The notes under the pieces were generated by a model. It saw only the letters and a list, made by a program, of their open reading frames with translations, was not told the origin of the DNA and ran no database searches. The position numbers were made by a program, and so were the translations under genes. DNA of 64,000 nt, taken from NCBI RefSeq assembly GCF_003815015.1, contig NZ_RKRE01000003.1:588448-652447 (forward strand), read 5' to 3'. Positions 9,168 through 18,047 of this stretch are shown piece by piece (the stretch's first letter is position 1; every line of letters begins with the position of its first letter). Source of the stretch: Thermodesulfitimonas autotrophica. GTDB lineage: Bacteria > Bacillota > Desulfotomaculia > Desulfotomaculales > Ammonificaceae.

Positions 9168-9622
9168 TGAATATCGTTTACCACTGCTACGGCGGAACGC
9201 ACTCTTCGGTTCTGGCGGCCGCGCTCCACACCGGGCTTATCTCCCCCCGGCGGCCGCCCGGGGCTGCCCGCCTCTTCGCGCTGCCGTTTCTTGACCGTCA
9301 GGACGGGAGCAATCACGGGCAGCTCTATTTCTTCGGCACCGACGAAAAAGGCCACCGCGTTTACGTGCTCGGGCGCCGCCGGGACGGGGAGATGCTGAGC
9401 CTGGTCTTCGGCGGCCCTGCAGGGGAGGAACCGGCCGGGGACTTGTTGCTCGTAAACGCAATGTATTGCGTGCCGCCGCTTTTAAAAATCGGCGGTTTCC
9501 TGTCGCGGCGCCTCAAATTAACCCGGGTCGGCCGCCCGTTAGTGGTGGCGGGATTGCGGCAGGCTTACCCGTGCCTGCGCGAGCTGGTCTACCGGGTTAA
9601 GGCGGAGGTCGACGAATCATAG
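9167..9622 (+). CDS. DUF3189 family protein
   Basis: This 151-residue protein matches the DUF3189 family of spore-forming Clostridia, recognised by the N-terminal YHCYGGTHSSVLAAA segment and the central FFGTDEKGHRVYVLGRR. No enzymatic motif is evident and its biochemical role is unknown. The GTG start at 9167 overlaps the spoIIP stop by one base, so it is translationally coupled to spoIIP. A second, shorter relative follows immediately. Confidence 0.75.
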   Translation: MNIVYHCYGGTHSSVLAAALHTGLISPRRPPGAARLFALPFLDRQDGSNHGQLYFFGTDEKGHRVYVLGRRRDGEMLSLVFGGPAGEEPAGDLLLVNAMYCVPPLLKIGGFLSRRLKLTRVGRPLVVAGLRQAYPCLRELVYRVKAEVDES

Positions 9623-9669
9623 GCAGAAAGCTCCTCTTTTTCAGCTGCCGGGAGCTGCCGCTGCCGGCG

Positions 9670-10044
9670 GTGGCGGCGGCGATCAGGACCGGCCGCCTGG
9701 CGGGAGACGTTCCGCCGGCGCCCGGCCGTCTTTTTGCGCTGCCGCTCTTCGCGGCGCCGCGGGCCTTCGTCTATTACGGCACCGACCCTGAGGGGCACCG
9801 GGTTTACGCCTTTTGGTGTCGCGGGGAGGCGCCCTTATTTTACGAATTTTTTAGGGCGCGGCAAAAACTTTTGGGAGAAGCGGAATGGCTCCTCCGCCCG
9901 GTGCCGGATGTCGCCTGCGGAACGTGGTTGTCCCTGGCCTGGTGGCTTGCCCGCAGCGGTTGCCCCTTCGGCAGGTGGCTTTTCTGCCGGGCCCTGGCCC
10001 GCTGCTACCCGCATCTGGTGCGTTTGGCGGCGGAAGAGGCTTGA
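9670..10044 (+). CDS. Second, divergent DUF3189-like protein
   Basis: The frame contains YYGTDPEGHRVYAFWCRGE, clearly related to FFGTDEKGHRVYVLGRR in the preceding gene, so the two look like a tandem duplication. The first ordinary start codon is GTG 9670, but similarity begins earlier: the in-frame codons from 9622 read GRKLLFFSCRELPLPAVAAA, which aligns with the N-terminus of the neighbour. The only upstream initiator candidates are ATC 9616 and ATA 9619, the latter overlapping the previous TAG stop. The true start is therefore unresolved. The YHCYGG motif is degraded to FFSCRE. Confidence 0.6.
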   Translation: MAAAIRTGRLAGDVPPAPGRLFALPLFAAPRAFVYYGTDPEGHRVYAFWCRGEAPLFYEFFRARQKLLGEAEWLLRPVPDVACGTWLSLAWWLARSGCPFGRWLFCRALARCYPHLVRLAAEEA

Positions 10045-10149
10045 CGCCGGCACCCTCCTGCAGGATAATTTACTCGTGGTGTCTGGGTATTTCCGACAAA
10101 GTTTGCGCTTGGCGCGGTGAAAGTTGCAGACTGCGTTTCCCCGAGGTCA

Positions 10150-11478
10150 ATGAGCGGTCTCGAGATAAAAGCGGTGGAGCCCGGCAGCGCCGCATTTGCG
10201 GCCGGGCTGGCGGCCGGCGACCGGATCACCGCTATCGGTGGCCGGCCGGTCAGGGACATCATCGACTACTACTTCTATCTGGCGGTTGCCGAACCGGAAC
10301 TCACCGTCCGGCGGGGGGAGAAGGAGTTCAACGTCCGGCTCGCGGCGGAAGCAGGACGGCCGGGCTTAAGTTTTGTTTCGCCTTTCGGCCGGATCCGCCG
10401 GTGCGCCAACCGCTGCCTTTTTTGCTTCGTCGACCAGCAACCGCCGGGACTCCGCCCGAGCCTCTGCTTCAAGGATGACGATTACCGCCTCTCCTTCTGG
10501 GAAGGAAATTTCGTTACCCTGACGAACTGCACGCGCCGGGACATAGAAAGGATTGTGGCCCAGCGGTTGAGCCCGCTTTACGTTTCCGTGCATACCACCA
10601 ACCCGGAGCTGCGCGCGCGCCTGATGGGAAATCCCCGTGCGGCGGAGATCAAGGCGCAACTCGCGGCGCTGGCAGCGGGCGGCATTACCCTGCACACGCA
10701 GGTCGTCCTCTGTCCCGGCCTCAACGACGGGGCGGAGCTGGAGCGGACGGTGCGGGATCTGGCGTCCTTTTTCCCGGCGGTGCGTTCGGTGGCGGTGGTA
10801 CCGGTTGGCCTGACGGCACACCGGGCGGGACTCTACCCGCTGCGCCCCGTGACGCCCGCTGCGGCAGCGGCGCTCATAGAAGACGTAACGGCGTGGCAGC
10901 GGGAGTTCCGCCGGCGCTACGGCAGCAGGTTGGTCTTCGCGGCCGATGAGTTTTACCTCCTGGCAGGAAAAGCGGTGCCGGCGACGAAGGAGTACGAGGG
11001 CTTCCCGCAGTTGGAGAACGGGGTTGGGCTGGTGCGGCGCTTTCGCGACGCTTGGAAGCGGGTGGCGCGGCGCCTCCCGGAGACGACCACCCCCTGCCGG
11101 GCGGTTTTGGTTACCGGCACGCTGGCCGCGCCGGTGCTGCGACCCGTGGTTGCGCGGCTCAACGCAGTGGCGGGGCTTGAAGTAACGTTGGTGCCGGTTG
11201 CGAACCGCTTTTTCGGGACCAGCGTAACGGTGGCCGGCCTGCTTACCGGCCGGGATATCTGCGCGGCCCTCGCTACGCTTTTCCGGGAGGGGCTGCGGCC
11301 CGAACTCGTGGTGGTCCCCGCTGCGGCGCTGAAGGACGGGCGCCTCTTCCTCGACGATACGACCTGCGCGGCGGTAGCGCAGCAAGTCGGCTGCCGGGTG
11401 GTAGCGGCGGCTGGCCCGCACGAGCTCGTGGCCGCCCTCGGGGTGAAACTTGCGCGCCGCAGTTTTCGTAAAGAGTGA
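10150..11478 (+). CDS. Radical SAM-like protein with PDZ and DUF512 domains
   Basis: The 442-residue protein has an N-terminal PDZ-like domain (about residues 1-70, with AGLAAGDRITAIGGRPV). A cysteine cluster CANRCLFC follows at residues 85-92, giving the CX3CX2C iron-sulfur pattern of radical SAM enzymes. The middle contains SVHTTNPELRARLMGN and TQVVLCPGLNDG, and the C-terminal third is DUF512. The family is widespread in Clostridia and cyanobacteria without an assigned substrate. ATG 10150 is preferred, though the frame is open from GTG 10117. The der gene follows 27 bases later, a frequent pairing. Confidence 0.82.
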   Translation: MSGLEIKAVEPGSAAFAAGLAAGDRITAIGGRPVRDIIDYYFYLAVAEPELTVRRGEKEFNVRLAAEAGRPGLSFVSPFGRIRRCANRCLFCFVDQQPPGLRPSLCFKDDDYRLSFWEGNFVTLTNCTRRDIERIVAQRLSPLYVSVHTTNPELRARLMGNPRAAEIKAQLAALAAGGITLHTQVVLCPGLNDGAELERTVRDLASFFPAVRSVAVVPVGLTAHRAGLYPLRPVTPAAAAALIEDVTAWQREFRRRYGSRLVFAADEFYLLAGKAVPATKEYEGFPQLENGVGLVRRFRDAWKRVARRLPETTTPCRAVLVTGTLAAPVLRPVVARLNAVAGLEVTLVPVANRFFGTSVTVAGLLTGRDICAALATLFREGLRPELVVVPAAALKDGRLFLDDTTCAAVAQQVGCRVVAAAGPHELVAALGVKLARRSFRKE

Positions 11479-11505
11479 GATTCCGAAACGGTAAAGGAGT
11501 CGGTC

Positions 11506-12834
11506 ATGGGCGAGAAACCGGTGGTTGTGATTGTCGGGCGGCCAAACGTGGGCAAATCAACCCTTTTCAACCGGCTGGTCGGGGAAAGGGCGGCGATTGT
11601 AGAGGCTGAGCCGGGCGTTACCCGGGACCGGATTTACCGGGAAGCCGAATGGAGCGGCCGGGAATTCCTGTTGGTGGACACGGGCGGTGTGGTGGCCGCG
11701 CCGGAAGGGGCTATCGAGGCGGGCATCAGGCGTCAGGTGGCGCAGGCGCTGGAAAAAGCCGATCTCGCCCTCTTCGTCGTCGATGCCGGTACCGGACTGA
11801 TGCCCGAGGACAGGGTGGTGGCGGACCTCCTGCGCCGGGCGGGGAAGCCGGTGCTTCTGGTGGCCAATAAGGTGGACCGCTTTGACCCGCCGCCCGCCCT
11901 TGGGGAGTTTTACGCCCTCGGGATGGGGGAGCCCTTACCGGTTTCGGCGGCCCAGGGGCTTAACACCGGCGACCTCCTCGACGCGATTGTGGCGCGCCTT
12001 CCGGAGAAGTCATCCCGGCAGGTGGGTGAGGAAGCCCTGCGGGTGGCGATTGTCGGGCGGCCGAACGTGGGGAAGTCCTCGCTGGTCAACGCGATCTTAG
12101 GCGCGGAGCGGGTGATTGTGAGCGAGATTCCGGGGACGACGCGGGACGCGGTGGATACGCCCTTCCAGCGCGGCGGCAAAAGCTACGTGTTGATCGATAC
12201 CGCCGGTATCCGGCGGAAAAGCCGGATTGATTTGCCGGTGGAGCGGTACAGCGTGCTGCGCGCCCGGAAGGCGATTGACCGGGCGCAGGTGGCGGTGCTC
12301 GTGCTCGATGCGCTTGAGGGCGTCACCACGCAGGACCAGCGGATTGCGGGGATGATTGAAGAGGCGGGCCGAGCGGTGGTGGTGGTGGTGAATAAGTGGG
12401 ACCTGGTGCCGGCGGAACGGAGGGACGCAGCGGCGTTCCGCGAGGCAATCGGCTACGCGCTCGACTTCATCGGCTACGCGCCGGTGGTCTTCACCGTGGC
12501 GACTGCCGGCAAGGGTATCGGGCGACTCATAGAAGCGGTGGATACAGCGGCGGCCAACGCTTGCCGGCGCGTACCGGCGGGGGAGTTCAACGCCCTGCTG
12601 CAGGAGGCAACCCTGCGTAACCCGCCGCCCCAGGCAGCCGGCAAGCGCCTGAAGATCTTCCACGGGAGTCAGGTCGGGACCAACCCGCCCGTCTTCCTGC
12701 TTTACGTTAACGATCCGCGACTTATGCACTTTTCCTACCGCCGTTACCTCGAAAACCAACTGCGTGCGGCCTACGACTTCACCGGAACACCGGTCCGCTT
12801 CAAGTTGCGGCGCAAGCGGGAGAAGAAGGCCTAA
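11506..12834 (+). CDS. der: GTPase Der (EngA), 50S ribosome assembly
   Basis: Der assists maturation of the large ribosomal subunit. Two tandem GTPase domains are visible: the first P-loop GRPNVGKST at residues 9-17 and the second GRPNVGKSS at about 184-192. They carry switch elements DTGGV and DTAGI and base-specificity motifs NKVD and NKWD. The C-terminal KH-like domain spans about residues 350-442. The length of 442 is typical. ATG 11506 follows a GGTAAAGGAG site. The gene lies between the DUF512 gene and plsY, as in many Firmicutes. Confidence 0.97.
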   Translation: MGEKPVVVIVGRPNVGKSTLFNRLVGERAAIVEAEPGVTRDRIYREAEWSGREFLLVDTGGVVAAPEGAIEAGIRRQVAQALEKADLALFVVDAGTGLMPEDRVVADLLRRAGKPVLLVANKVDRFDPPPALGEFYALGMGEPLPVSAAQGLNTGDLLDAIVARLPEKSSRQVGEEALRVAIVGRPNVGKSSLVNAILGAERVIVSEIPGTTRDAVDTPFQRGGKSYVLIDTAGIRRKSRIDLPVERYSVLRARKAIDRAQVAVLVLDALEGVTTQDQRIAGMIEEAGRAVVVVVNKWDLVPAERRDAAAFREAIGYALDFIGYAPVVFTVATAGKGIGRLIEAVDTAAANACRRVPAGEFNALLQEATLRNPPPQAAGKRLKIFHGSQVGTNPPVFLLYVNDPRLMHFSYRRYLENQLRAAYDFTGTPVRFKLRRKREKKA

Positions 12835-12909
12835 CTGCCCGGCGGCCAAAAACCTTACCCTGGCTTTCCCCGAAAAACCTTTCTTCATATACTGAAGGTG
12901 AAACCCGGG

Positions 12910-12969
12910 AGGGAGACGCATTCTGCCGAAAAGCGGCGCATTGCGGCTTGTCTTTTTTCGCGTCTCCCT
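12910..12969. repeat. Inverted repeat in the der-plsY gap
   Basis: AGGGAGACGC (12910-12919) has a perfect reverse complement GCGTCTCCCT at 12960-12969. The 40-base interior contains a smaller GCCG-AAAAG-CGGC hairpin. No T-run follows the distal arm directly, so it is not a standard terminator; a structured leader for plsY or an mRNA-stability element is possible. The 214-base gap holds no gene. Confidence 0.5.
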
Positions 12970-13048
12970 GTATCCTAAATAAAAAACCAGCCGGCGGCTT
13001 CAAAGGTGAAAATCTGCTAGCGCAGAAGCGGGAGCCGCGGCAGGCGGG

Positions 13049-13630
13049 GTGGTTTTTCTGAAACTGATAGGCATTGCCCTGATTGCTTACCTTCTCGGCT
13101 CTTTTCCCACCGGCTACCTGTTAGCCCGCGCCCGGGGGATTGACATTTTCCGGTACGGCAGCGGTAACATCGGCGCCACCAACGTCTGGCGGACGCTGGG
13201 TCCGGCCTTCGGTCTGTTGGCGCTGGCCGGCGACGTGGGCAAAGGGGCGGTGGCCGTCTACTTAGGCAGCCGCGCTGGCGAGTGGCCGGCGGTCGTTGCC
13301 GGCGCCTGCGCCCTGGCCGGTCATAGCTGGTCGGTCTTCCTCCGCTTCCGCGGCGGCAAGATGATTGCCACCGCGCTCGGCGTCTTCATCATGCTCACGC
13401 CGGGGGCGGCCTGCGGCTCTCTATTGATCTGGGCCTTCGTCTTTGCTTTGAGCCGCTACGTTTCTCTGGCCTCCATTATCGCGGCCGGCAGCCTGCCGCT
13501 GCTCATCGCCGCTTTCGGCTACTCCTGGCCCTACATTCTTTTCGGGGCGGTTGCGGCTGGCGTTGCCATTTACCGCCACCGGAGCAATATCCGGCGCCTC
13601 CTTACCGGGACCGAGCACCGGTTCCGCTAA
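13049..13630 (+). CDS. plsY: Glycerol-3-phosphate acyltransferase PlsY
   Basis: PlsY transfers the acyl group from acyl-phosphate to glycerol 3-phosphate, the first step of phospholipid synthesis in Gram-positive bacteria. The 193-residue integral membrane protein contains the conserved motifs GSFPTGYLLAR near residue 17, GSGNIGATNVWRTLG near 37, and GHSWSVFLRFRGGK near 92. Several hydrophobic helices separate them. The GTG start lies after GCAGGCGGGGT with only a weak ribosome binding site. It supplies substrate for plsC, encoded earlier in the window. Confidence 0.95.
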   Translation: MVFLKLIGIALIAYLLGSFPTGYLLARARGIDIFRYGSGNIGATNVWRTLGPAFGLLALAGDVGKGAVAVYLGSRAGEWPAVVAGACALAGHSWSVFLRFRGGKMIATALGVFIMLTPGAACGSLLIWAFVFALSRYVSLASIIAAGSLPLLIAAFGYSWPYILFGAVAAGVAIYRHRSNIRRLLTGTEHRFR

Positions 13631-13722
13631 CCCGCGACCTTTTCTGACAAAACAACTAAAAATCAGCGGCAGGGGAAAGCGCTGTTGGCGACGAACCATA
13701 AACCTACAGCACGATTTACGGA

Positions 13723-14316
13723 GTGAACCCGGTGCGGGAGATCGATTTTCCGCCGAACGGGTGGGACGACGTCGCCTCTTTTCAGCCGCGCGACTTCCTT
13801 GCTGCTGTCACCGAATCATCTCCGTCCTGCCGGATGAACGATGAGCTTTACGGTGCCGTCTTCCGCGCGGCCGGCCGGCGTTACGCGCTTTCCCCAGCGT
13901 TATTGCGGGCCATCGGTGCCGTGCTTTCGGGGAAAAGGGCGGACTTTGTCTCTTCCAGCGGGAAAATGGGAATCATGCAGCTTTCTCCGGAAGTTGCCAG
14001 GTTTCTGAGGCTTCAGAACCCGTTCGACCCGGTCGAGAACATCTTCGGTGCGGCGCGCTACCTGCGGTTGCTCCTTGACCGGCACGACGGGAATTTCCGG
14101 GCGGCGCTTGCGGCTTACTATGCGGGCGCCGCGCCCGGCGCGGCGACTCCGGGTGACGCCTCCTCCCGGGAGGCGGAGGAATTTGTTACCCGGGTGCTGG
14201 CTCTGGCGGCGGTGGAGGCCGGGCGCCAGAAAAAGCGCCCGAAAGGGGAAATACTTGCGGAACTTGCCCGGTTACTCCAAAACGGCGCGAAAGGCGGCCG
14301 GGCTGACAGGGCCTGA
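13723..14316 (+). CDS. Lytic-transglycosylase-like protein lacking the catalytic glutamate
   Basis: The 197-residue protein has an SLT/lysozyme-like fold signature: GKMGIMQLSPEVARFL near residue 85, NPFDPVENIFGAARYLRLLL near 103, and FRAALAAYYAG near 130. These match the GAMGLMQLMP, NIxAGARYLR and ALAAYNAG motifs of soluble lytic transglycosylases. The catalytic position, normally in an AxxxxESG context, reads AIGAVLSGK here, so leucine replaces glutamate. No signal peptide is visible from GTG 13723. The product may bind peptidoglycan without cleaving it, or may be decaying. The gene follows plsY after 92 bases. Confidence 0.65.
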   Translation: MNPVREIDFPPNGWDDVASFQPRDFLAAVTESSPSCRMNDELYGAVFRAAGRRYALSPALLRAIGAVLSGKRADFVSSSGKMGIMQLSPEVARFLRLQNPFDPVENIFGAARYLRLLLDRHDGNFRAALAAYYAGAAPGAATPGDASSREAEEFVTRVLALAAVEAGRQKKRPKGEILAELARLLQNGAKGGRADRA

Positions 14317-14364
14317 GCCCCCGTTTTTCACGGCCGCCTCTGGAATCCTGGTAAAGCTGCGGCT

Positions 14365-15588
14365 TTAGTTCTGCCCCACCGCGTCGAGCCCGAACTTCCT
14401 GTGCAGCGCCTGCACCGCCCTCTGAGCCTCGCTCTCCTTAATCACGCAGGAAACCTTGATCTCTGAGGTGCTGATCATCTCGATATTTATCCCTTCCGCG
14501 CTCAGCGCTTCGAACATCGCCGCCGCCACTCCGGGCCGGGTGATCATCCCGGCGCCCACAATCGAAACCTTCGCTACCCGGTCGTCGTAAGTGTAGCCTT
14601 TGGCGCCGACGGCCTCCTTCACCTTTTCGACCACGGCCAGCGCCTTTTTTAGATCGGTCCGGGAAACGGTGAAAGCGATGTCGTTCCGGCCGTTGCGGGT
14701 CGCCCCCTGGATGATCATGTCGACGTTAATCTTTTCTTCGGCCAGCGCGGCGAAAAGCCGGTACGCGATCCCCGGCTGGTCCAGCACGTCGAAGATGCCG
14801 ATTTTGGCGACGTTCAGATCGTGCGCGACGCCGCTCACCATGTGCGCGCGTTCCATCCCGTCATCCTCCTTAACGAGTGTTCCCGGATTGTCGTTGAAGC
14901 TCGACCGCACCACTAACGGCACCCCGTAAAGTTTTGCTAATTCTACCGAGCGCGGGTGGAGGACCACCGCACCGAGGCTGGCAAGCTCTAACATCTCGTC
15001 GTGGGAGATCACCGGCAGCTTGCTTGCTTCCGGTACCACCCGGGGATCCGCGGTATAAACCCCGTCCACGTCGGTGTAAATCTCACAGCGGTCTGCTTGG
15101 AGCGCCGCCGCTATGGCTACCGCGGTCGTGTCGGAGCCGCCCCGTCCGAGGGTCGTGACGTCGCCGTTGGGCGCGAGGCCCTGAAAGCCGGCCACCACGA
15201 CGATTTTCCCCGCAGCGAGTTCCGCGCGGAGTCGTGCCGCAGCAACCCCCGTAATCGCCGCCTTGCCGTAGACACCGTCGGTAGCGATACCGGCCTGCGG
15301 CCCGGTGAGCGAAACCGCCTGGGCGCCTAATTCGTGGAGGGCCATGGTCAACAGGGCGATGGATACCTGCTCGCCCGTTGCTAAGAGCTGGTCCATCTCG
15401 CGCGCCGCGGGATCATCGCTTAACTGCCGGGCAAGGGCGATAAGCTCGTCCGTAGTATCGCCCATAGCGGAAACAACCACTACCACCTCGTTCCCTTCCT
15501 GGCGCGTGCGCCAGACCCGGTCAGCAACGCGCTTGATCCGCTCCGGATTGGCCACCGAACTGCCGCCGAACTTCTGAACAATAAGCAT
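14365..15588 (-). CDS. lysC: Aspartate kinase
   Basis: Aspartate kinase makes aspartyl phosphate, the first step to lysine, threonine and methionine. The 407-residue protein starts with [14 protein letters not shown] (the KFGGSS kinase motif) and has the catalytic region [11 protein letters not shown] near residue 150. Two C-terminal ACT domains, about residues 265-405, suggest feedback control by lysine and/or threonine. Start 15588 is preferred over 15624 because a GGGAGAG site precedes it and the family begins at this methionine. It is the last gene of hom-thrB-lysC. Confidence 0.95.
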   Translation of the reverse strand: MLIVQKFGGSSVANPERIKRVADRVWRTRQEGNEVVVVVSAMGDTTDELIALARQLSDDPAAREMDQLLATGEQVSIALLTMALHELGAQAVSLTGPQAGIATDGVYGKAAITGVAAARLRAELAAGKIVVVAGFQGLAPNGDVTTLGRGGSDTTAVAIAAALQADRCEIYTDVDGVYTADPRVVPEASKLPVISHDEMLELASLGAVVLHPRSVELAKLYGVPLVVRSSFNDNPGTLVKEDDGMERAHMVSGVAHDLNVAKIGIFDVLDQPGIAYRLFAALAEEKINVDMIIQGATRNGRNDIAFTVSRTDLKKALAVVEKVKEAVGAKGYTYDDRVAKVSIVGAGMITRPGVAAAMFEALSAEGINIEMISTSEIKVSCVIKESEAQRAVQALHRKFGLDAVGQN

Positions 15589-15657
15589 TGCCACACTCTC
15601 CCGACATGCTTCTGTCAATAGCATTATTATATAACCAGCAAGCGAAATGTTGCAGAG

Positions 15658-16569
15658 CTAAAACTGCTCCACCCGGGCGCCGGCCGCGTCCGGTTGCAGA
15701 ATCAAAACCCGCGCCTGAACCCCCGCGGCCCCAAAAGCGGCCTCCATCGCGTCGCCAACGGCCGCGGCGTCCTGCGTGGTTAGCGCCACCACCGCGGGTC
15801 CCGCGCCGCTTAAAGCCACCCCGCAGGCGCCTGCTTTAAGGGCGGCGGCGAGTACTTCGTTCAGTCCGGGTACCAGCGGGGCGCGGTAGGGCTGGTAGAG
15901 CCGGTCTTGCATTGCCACCCGTAGCAGGTCGTAGCGCCCGCAGGCCAGTGCGCCGGCCAGGAGGGCTGCCCGCGCGACATTAAAGAGGACCTCCTCCCGC
16001 ACGTAAGAGGGGGGCAGAACCCGCCGGGATTGCGCGGTAGGGAGGGAGAAAGCAGGAACGGCTACCACGGCCCGCAGTTCTGCCGCTACCGGGAACCTGA
16101 GAGTCAGGACCCGCTTCCCTTCAACAACCGCCACGACGGCGCCCCCGTAGAGCGCTGCCGCTACGTTATCCGGGTGCCCTTCCAGCGCGGCCGCTAAATC
16201 CAGTACTTCCTGAAGGGTCAGCTTTGCGCCGCCGGCGGCGTTTGCCGCTAACATCCCGCCGATGATCGCTGCGGCGCTCGAACCGAGGCCTGCGCCTACC
16301 GGGATGGCGTTTTCGAGCGTGATTTGGACCCCGGCGGGGACCGGAAAGCCGGTCGTGTTCCAGACGCGCCTGGCCGCCTGATAGACCAGGTTTCTTTCAT
16401 CCCGGGGGATGTTCTTTTCTCCTTCACCCTTTACCGTGATCCGGAGCCCCTCTCCGGCCACGGTGAGCGCAACCTTATTATAGAGCGCGAGGGCGAGGCC
16501 GGCGCAGTCACAGCCCGCGCCGAGGTTTGCCGTGGTCGCGGGGACCGTTACCCTGACGCTAACCGCCAT
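15658..16569 (-). CDS. thrB: Homoserine kinase
   Basis: The enzyme phosphorylates homoserine for threonine synthesis. The 303-residue GHMP-kinase protein shows VPATTANLGAGCDCAGLAL at the N-terminus, the ATP-binding PVGAGLGSSAAAI near residue 91, and ALSGAGPAVVAL near 263. Its ATG lies inside the end of hom (an 11-base overlap), so the genes are translationally coupled. No threonine synthase gene is present in this window. Confidence 0.95.
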   Translation of the reverse strand: MAVSVRVTVPATTANLGAGCDCAGLALALYNKVALTVAGEGLRITVKGEGEKNIPRDERNLVYQAARRVWNTTGFPVPAGVQITLENAIPVGAGLGSSAAAIIGGMLAANAAGGAKLTLQEVLDLAAALEGHPDNVAAALYGGAVVAVVEGKRVLTLRFPVAAELRAVVAVPAFSLPTAQSRRVLPPSYVREEVLFNVARAALLAGALACGRYDLLRVAMQDRLYQPYRAPLVPGLNEVLAAALKAGACGVALSGAGPAVVALTTQDAAAVGDAMEAAFGAAGVQARVLILQPDAAGARVEQF

Positions 16570-17851
16570 ACCACTCTTCGACCCGGATGATGTTGGCCAC
16601 CGCTTCCACGGTCGGCAGCCGGCGCAGTTCTTCGACCGCGGCCCGCAGATTTGCCTCGCGCACCCGGTGGGTGACGAGCACTAATTCCGCGATTTCGCCC
16701 GTCGTCTTCTGGATCACCGCCGCCAGGCTCACCATATTATTCCCGAAGGCGGCGGCGATGCCGGCCAGAACGCCCGGTCTATCCGTCACGCGGAGGCGGA
16801 GGTAATAGGAGGTTTCCACCGCCGTAATCGGTTTCACCCGCTTGGTTTCAAAACAGGTGCACCCCGTCGTTCCCCGCATCTGGTAGCGGATGTTCCGGGC
16901 CGCGGCGATGATATCCCCGACCACCGCGCTGGCCGTGGGAAGTTCGCCGGCGCCGCGCCCGTAAAACATCGTGTCGCCGACTGCGTCCCCCCGCACAAAA
17001 ACGGCGTTGAAGACGTCCCGCACCGCCGCGAGCGGGTGCGCGACCGGCACCAGGGCCGGGTGAACCCGCACCTCGATCCCCTCCGGCGTTTCGCGGGCAA
17101 TGCCTAAGAGTTTCACCACGTAGCCTAATTCGCGGGCGTAGCGAATATCCGCGGGCGTTACCCGCGTGATGCCCTCAACGTAAACGTCTTCTAACTTTAT
17201 GCGGGAGTTGAAGGCGATGGAGGCGAGGATGGCGATCTTACGGGCGGCATCGAGTCCCGCAACGTCGCTGGTCGGGTCGGCCTCGGCGTATCCTTTCGCC
17301 TGCGCTTCTTGCAGGACCGTCTCGAACGCGGCCCCTTCCTCGCTCATCTTGGTTAGGATGTAGTTGGTGGTACCGTTGACAATCCCCATCACTTCTATGA
17401 TGCGGTTGCCCGCCAGCGCTTCTTTAAGGATCTTGATGATGGGGATACCGCCGGCGACGCTCGCCTCAAAGAAGAGGTCGGCCCCGGTCGCCGCAGCGGC
17501 GGCAAAGAGTTCCTGCCCGTGGGCGGCGAGAAGGTCCTTGTTGGCCGTCACCACGCTTTTTCCCCGGGTTAAGGCTTCTACCACGTAGCGGCGGGCCGCC
17601 TCAATGCCCCCCACCACTTCAACCACGATCTGAACGGCGGGGTCAGTGAGAATCGCCGCCGGATCGGCGGTAAAGAGGTCCGGTGGCACCTCTATGCCCC
17701 GGTCCTTCTCCGGGTCCCGGACGAGCACCTTGCGCACCTCGACGGTAGCGCCCAAGCGGTTCGTGATTAGTTCCCGGTTTTGCTGCAGGACGCGGTAAAC
17801 GCCGCGCCCCACGGTGCCGAAACCCAAGAGGCCGATACCGATTGTGTCCAC
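16559..17851 (-). CDS. hom: Homoserine dehydrogenase
   Basis: The enzyme reduces aspartate semialdehyde to homoserine. From GTG 17851 the protein is 430 residues, with the nucleotide-binding GLLGFGTVGRGVYRVL at the start. GIVNGTTNYILTKM lies near residue 165, YAEADPTSDVAGLDAARK near 200, and a C-terminal ACT domain begins near 350. The frame is open to 17968, but GTG 17851 has GGGGAGA upstream and matches the family's usual start. It leads the hom-thrB-lysC operon, divergent from prmA. Confidence 0.95.
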   Translation of the reverse strand: MDTIGIGLLGFGTVGRGVYRVLQQNRELITNRLGATVEVRKVLVRDPEKDRGIEVPPDLFTADPAAILTDPAVQIVVEVVGGIEAARRYVVEALTRGKSVVTANKDLLAAHGQELFAAAAATGADLFFEASVAGGIPIIKILKEALAGNRIIEVMGIVNGTTNYILTKMSEEGAAFETVLQEAQAKGYAEADPTSDVAGLDAARKIAILASIAFNSRIKLEDVYVEGITRVTPADIRYARELGYVVKLLGIARETPEGIEVRVHPALVPVAHPLAAVRDVFNAVFVRGDAVGDTMFYGRGAGELPTASAVVGDIIAAARNIRYQMRGTTGCTCFETKRVKPITAVETSYYLRLRVTDRPGVLAGIAAAFGNNMVSLAAVIQKTTGEIAELVLVTHRVREANLRAAVEELRRLPTVEAVANIIRVEEWYGG

Positions 17852-17945
17852 GGCTATCTCCCCTTTTGTGCCTGGTGCGCCCGCTTGTAGCGCATCTTTC
17901 GCCGTGCTTAACCTGTCGCGGGCGTTTTTGCCGTCTATAAAAAGG

Positions 17946-18023
17946 ATTATAACACCGCTAACCGCCAAAATAAACAGCCATTTCGGGCCTGCCCTGCGGG
18001 GCAGCGACAGAATATGGTATAAT
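17946..18023. promoter_or_regulatory. Divergent -10 elements between hom and prmA
   Basis: A minus-strand TATAAT (complement of 17946-17951) could serve hom-thrB-lysC, and a plus-strand TATAAT at 18018-18023 could serve prmA. Neither has a convincing -35 hexamer at the right distance, so the assignment is tentative. Confidence 0.35.
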
Positions 18024-18047
18024 GGCTGCTGAGGGGGCTAAAGCGCC

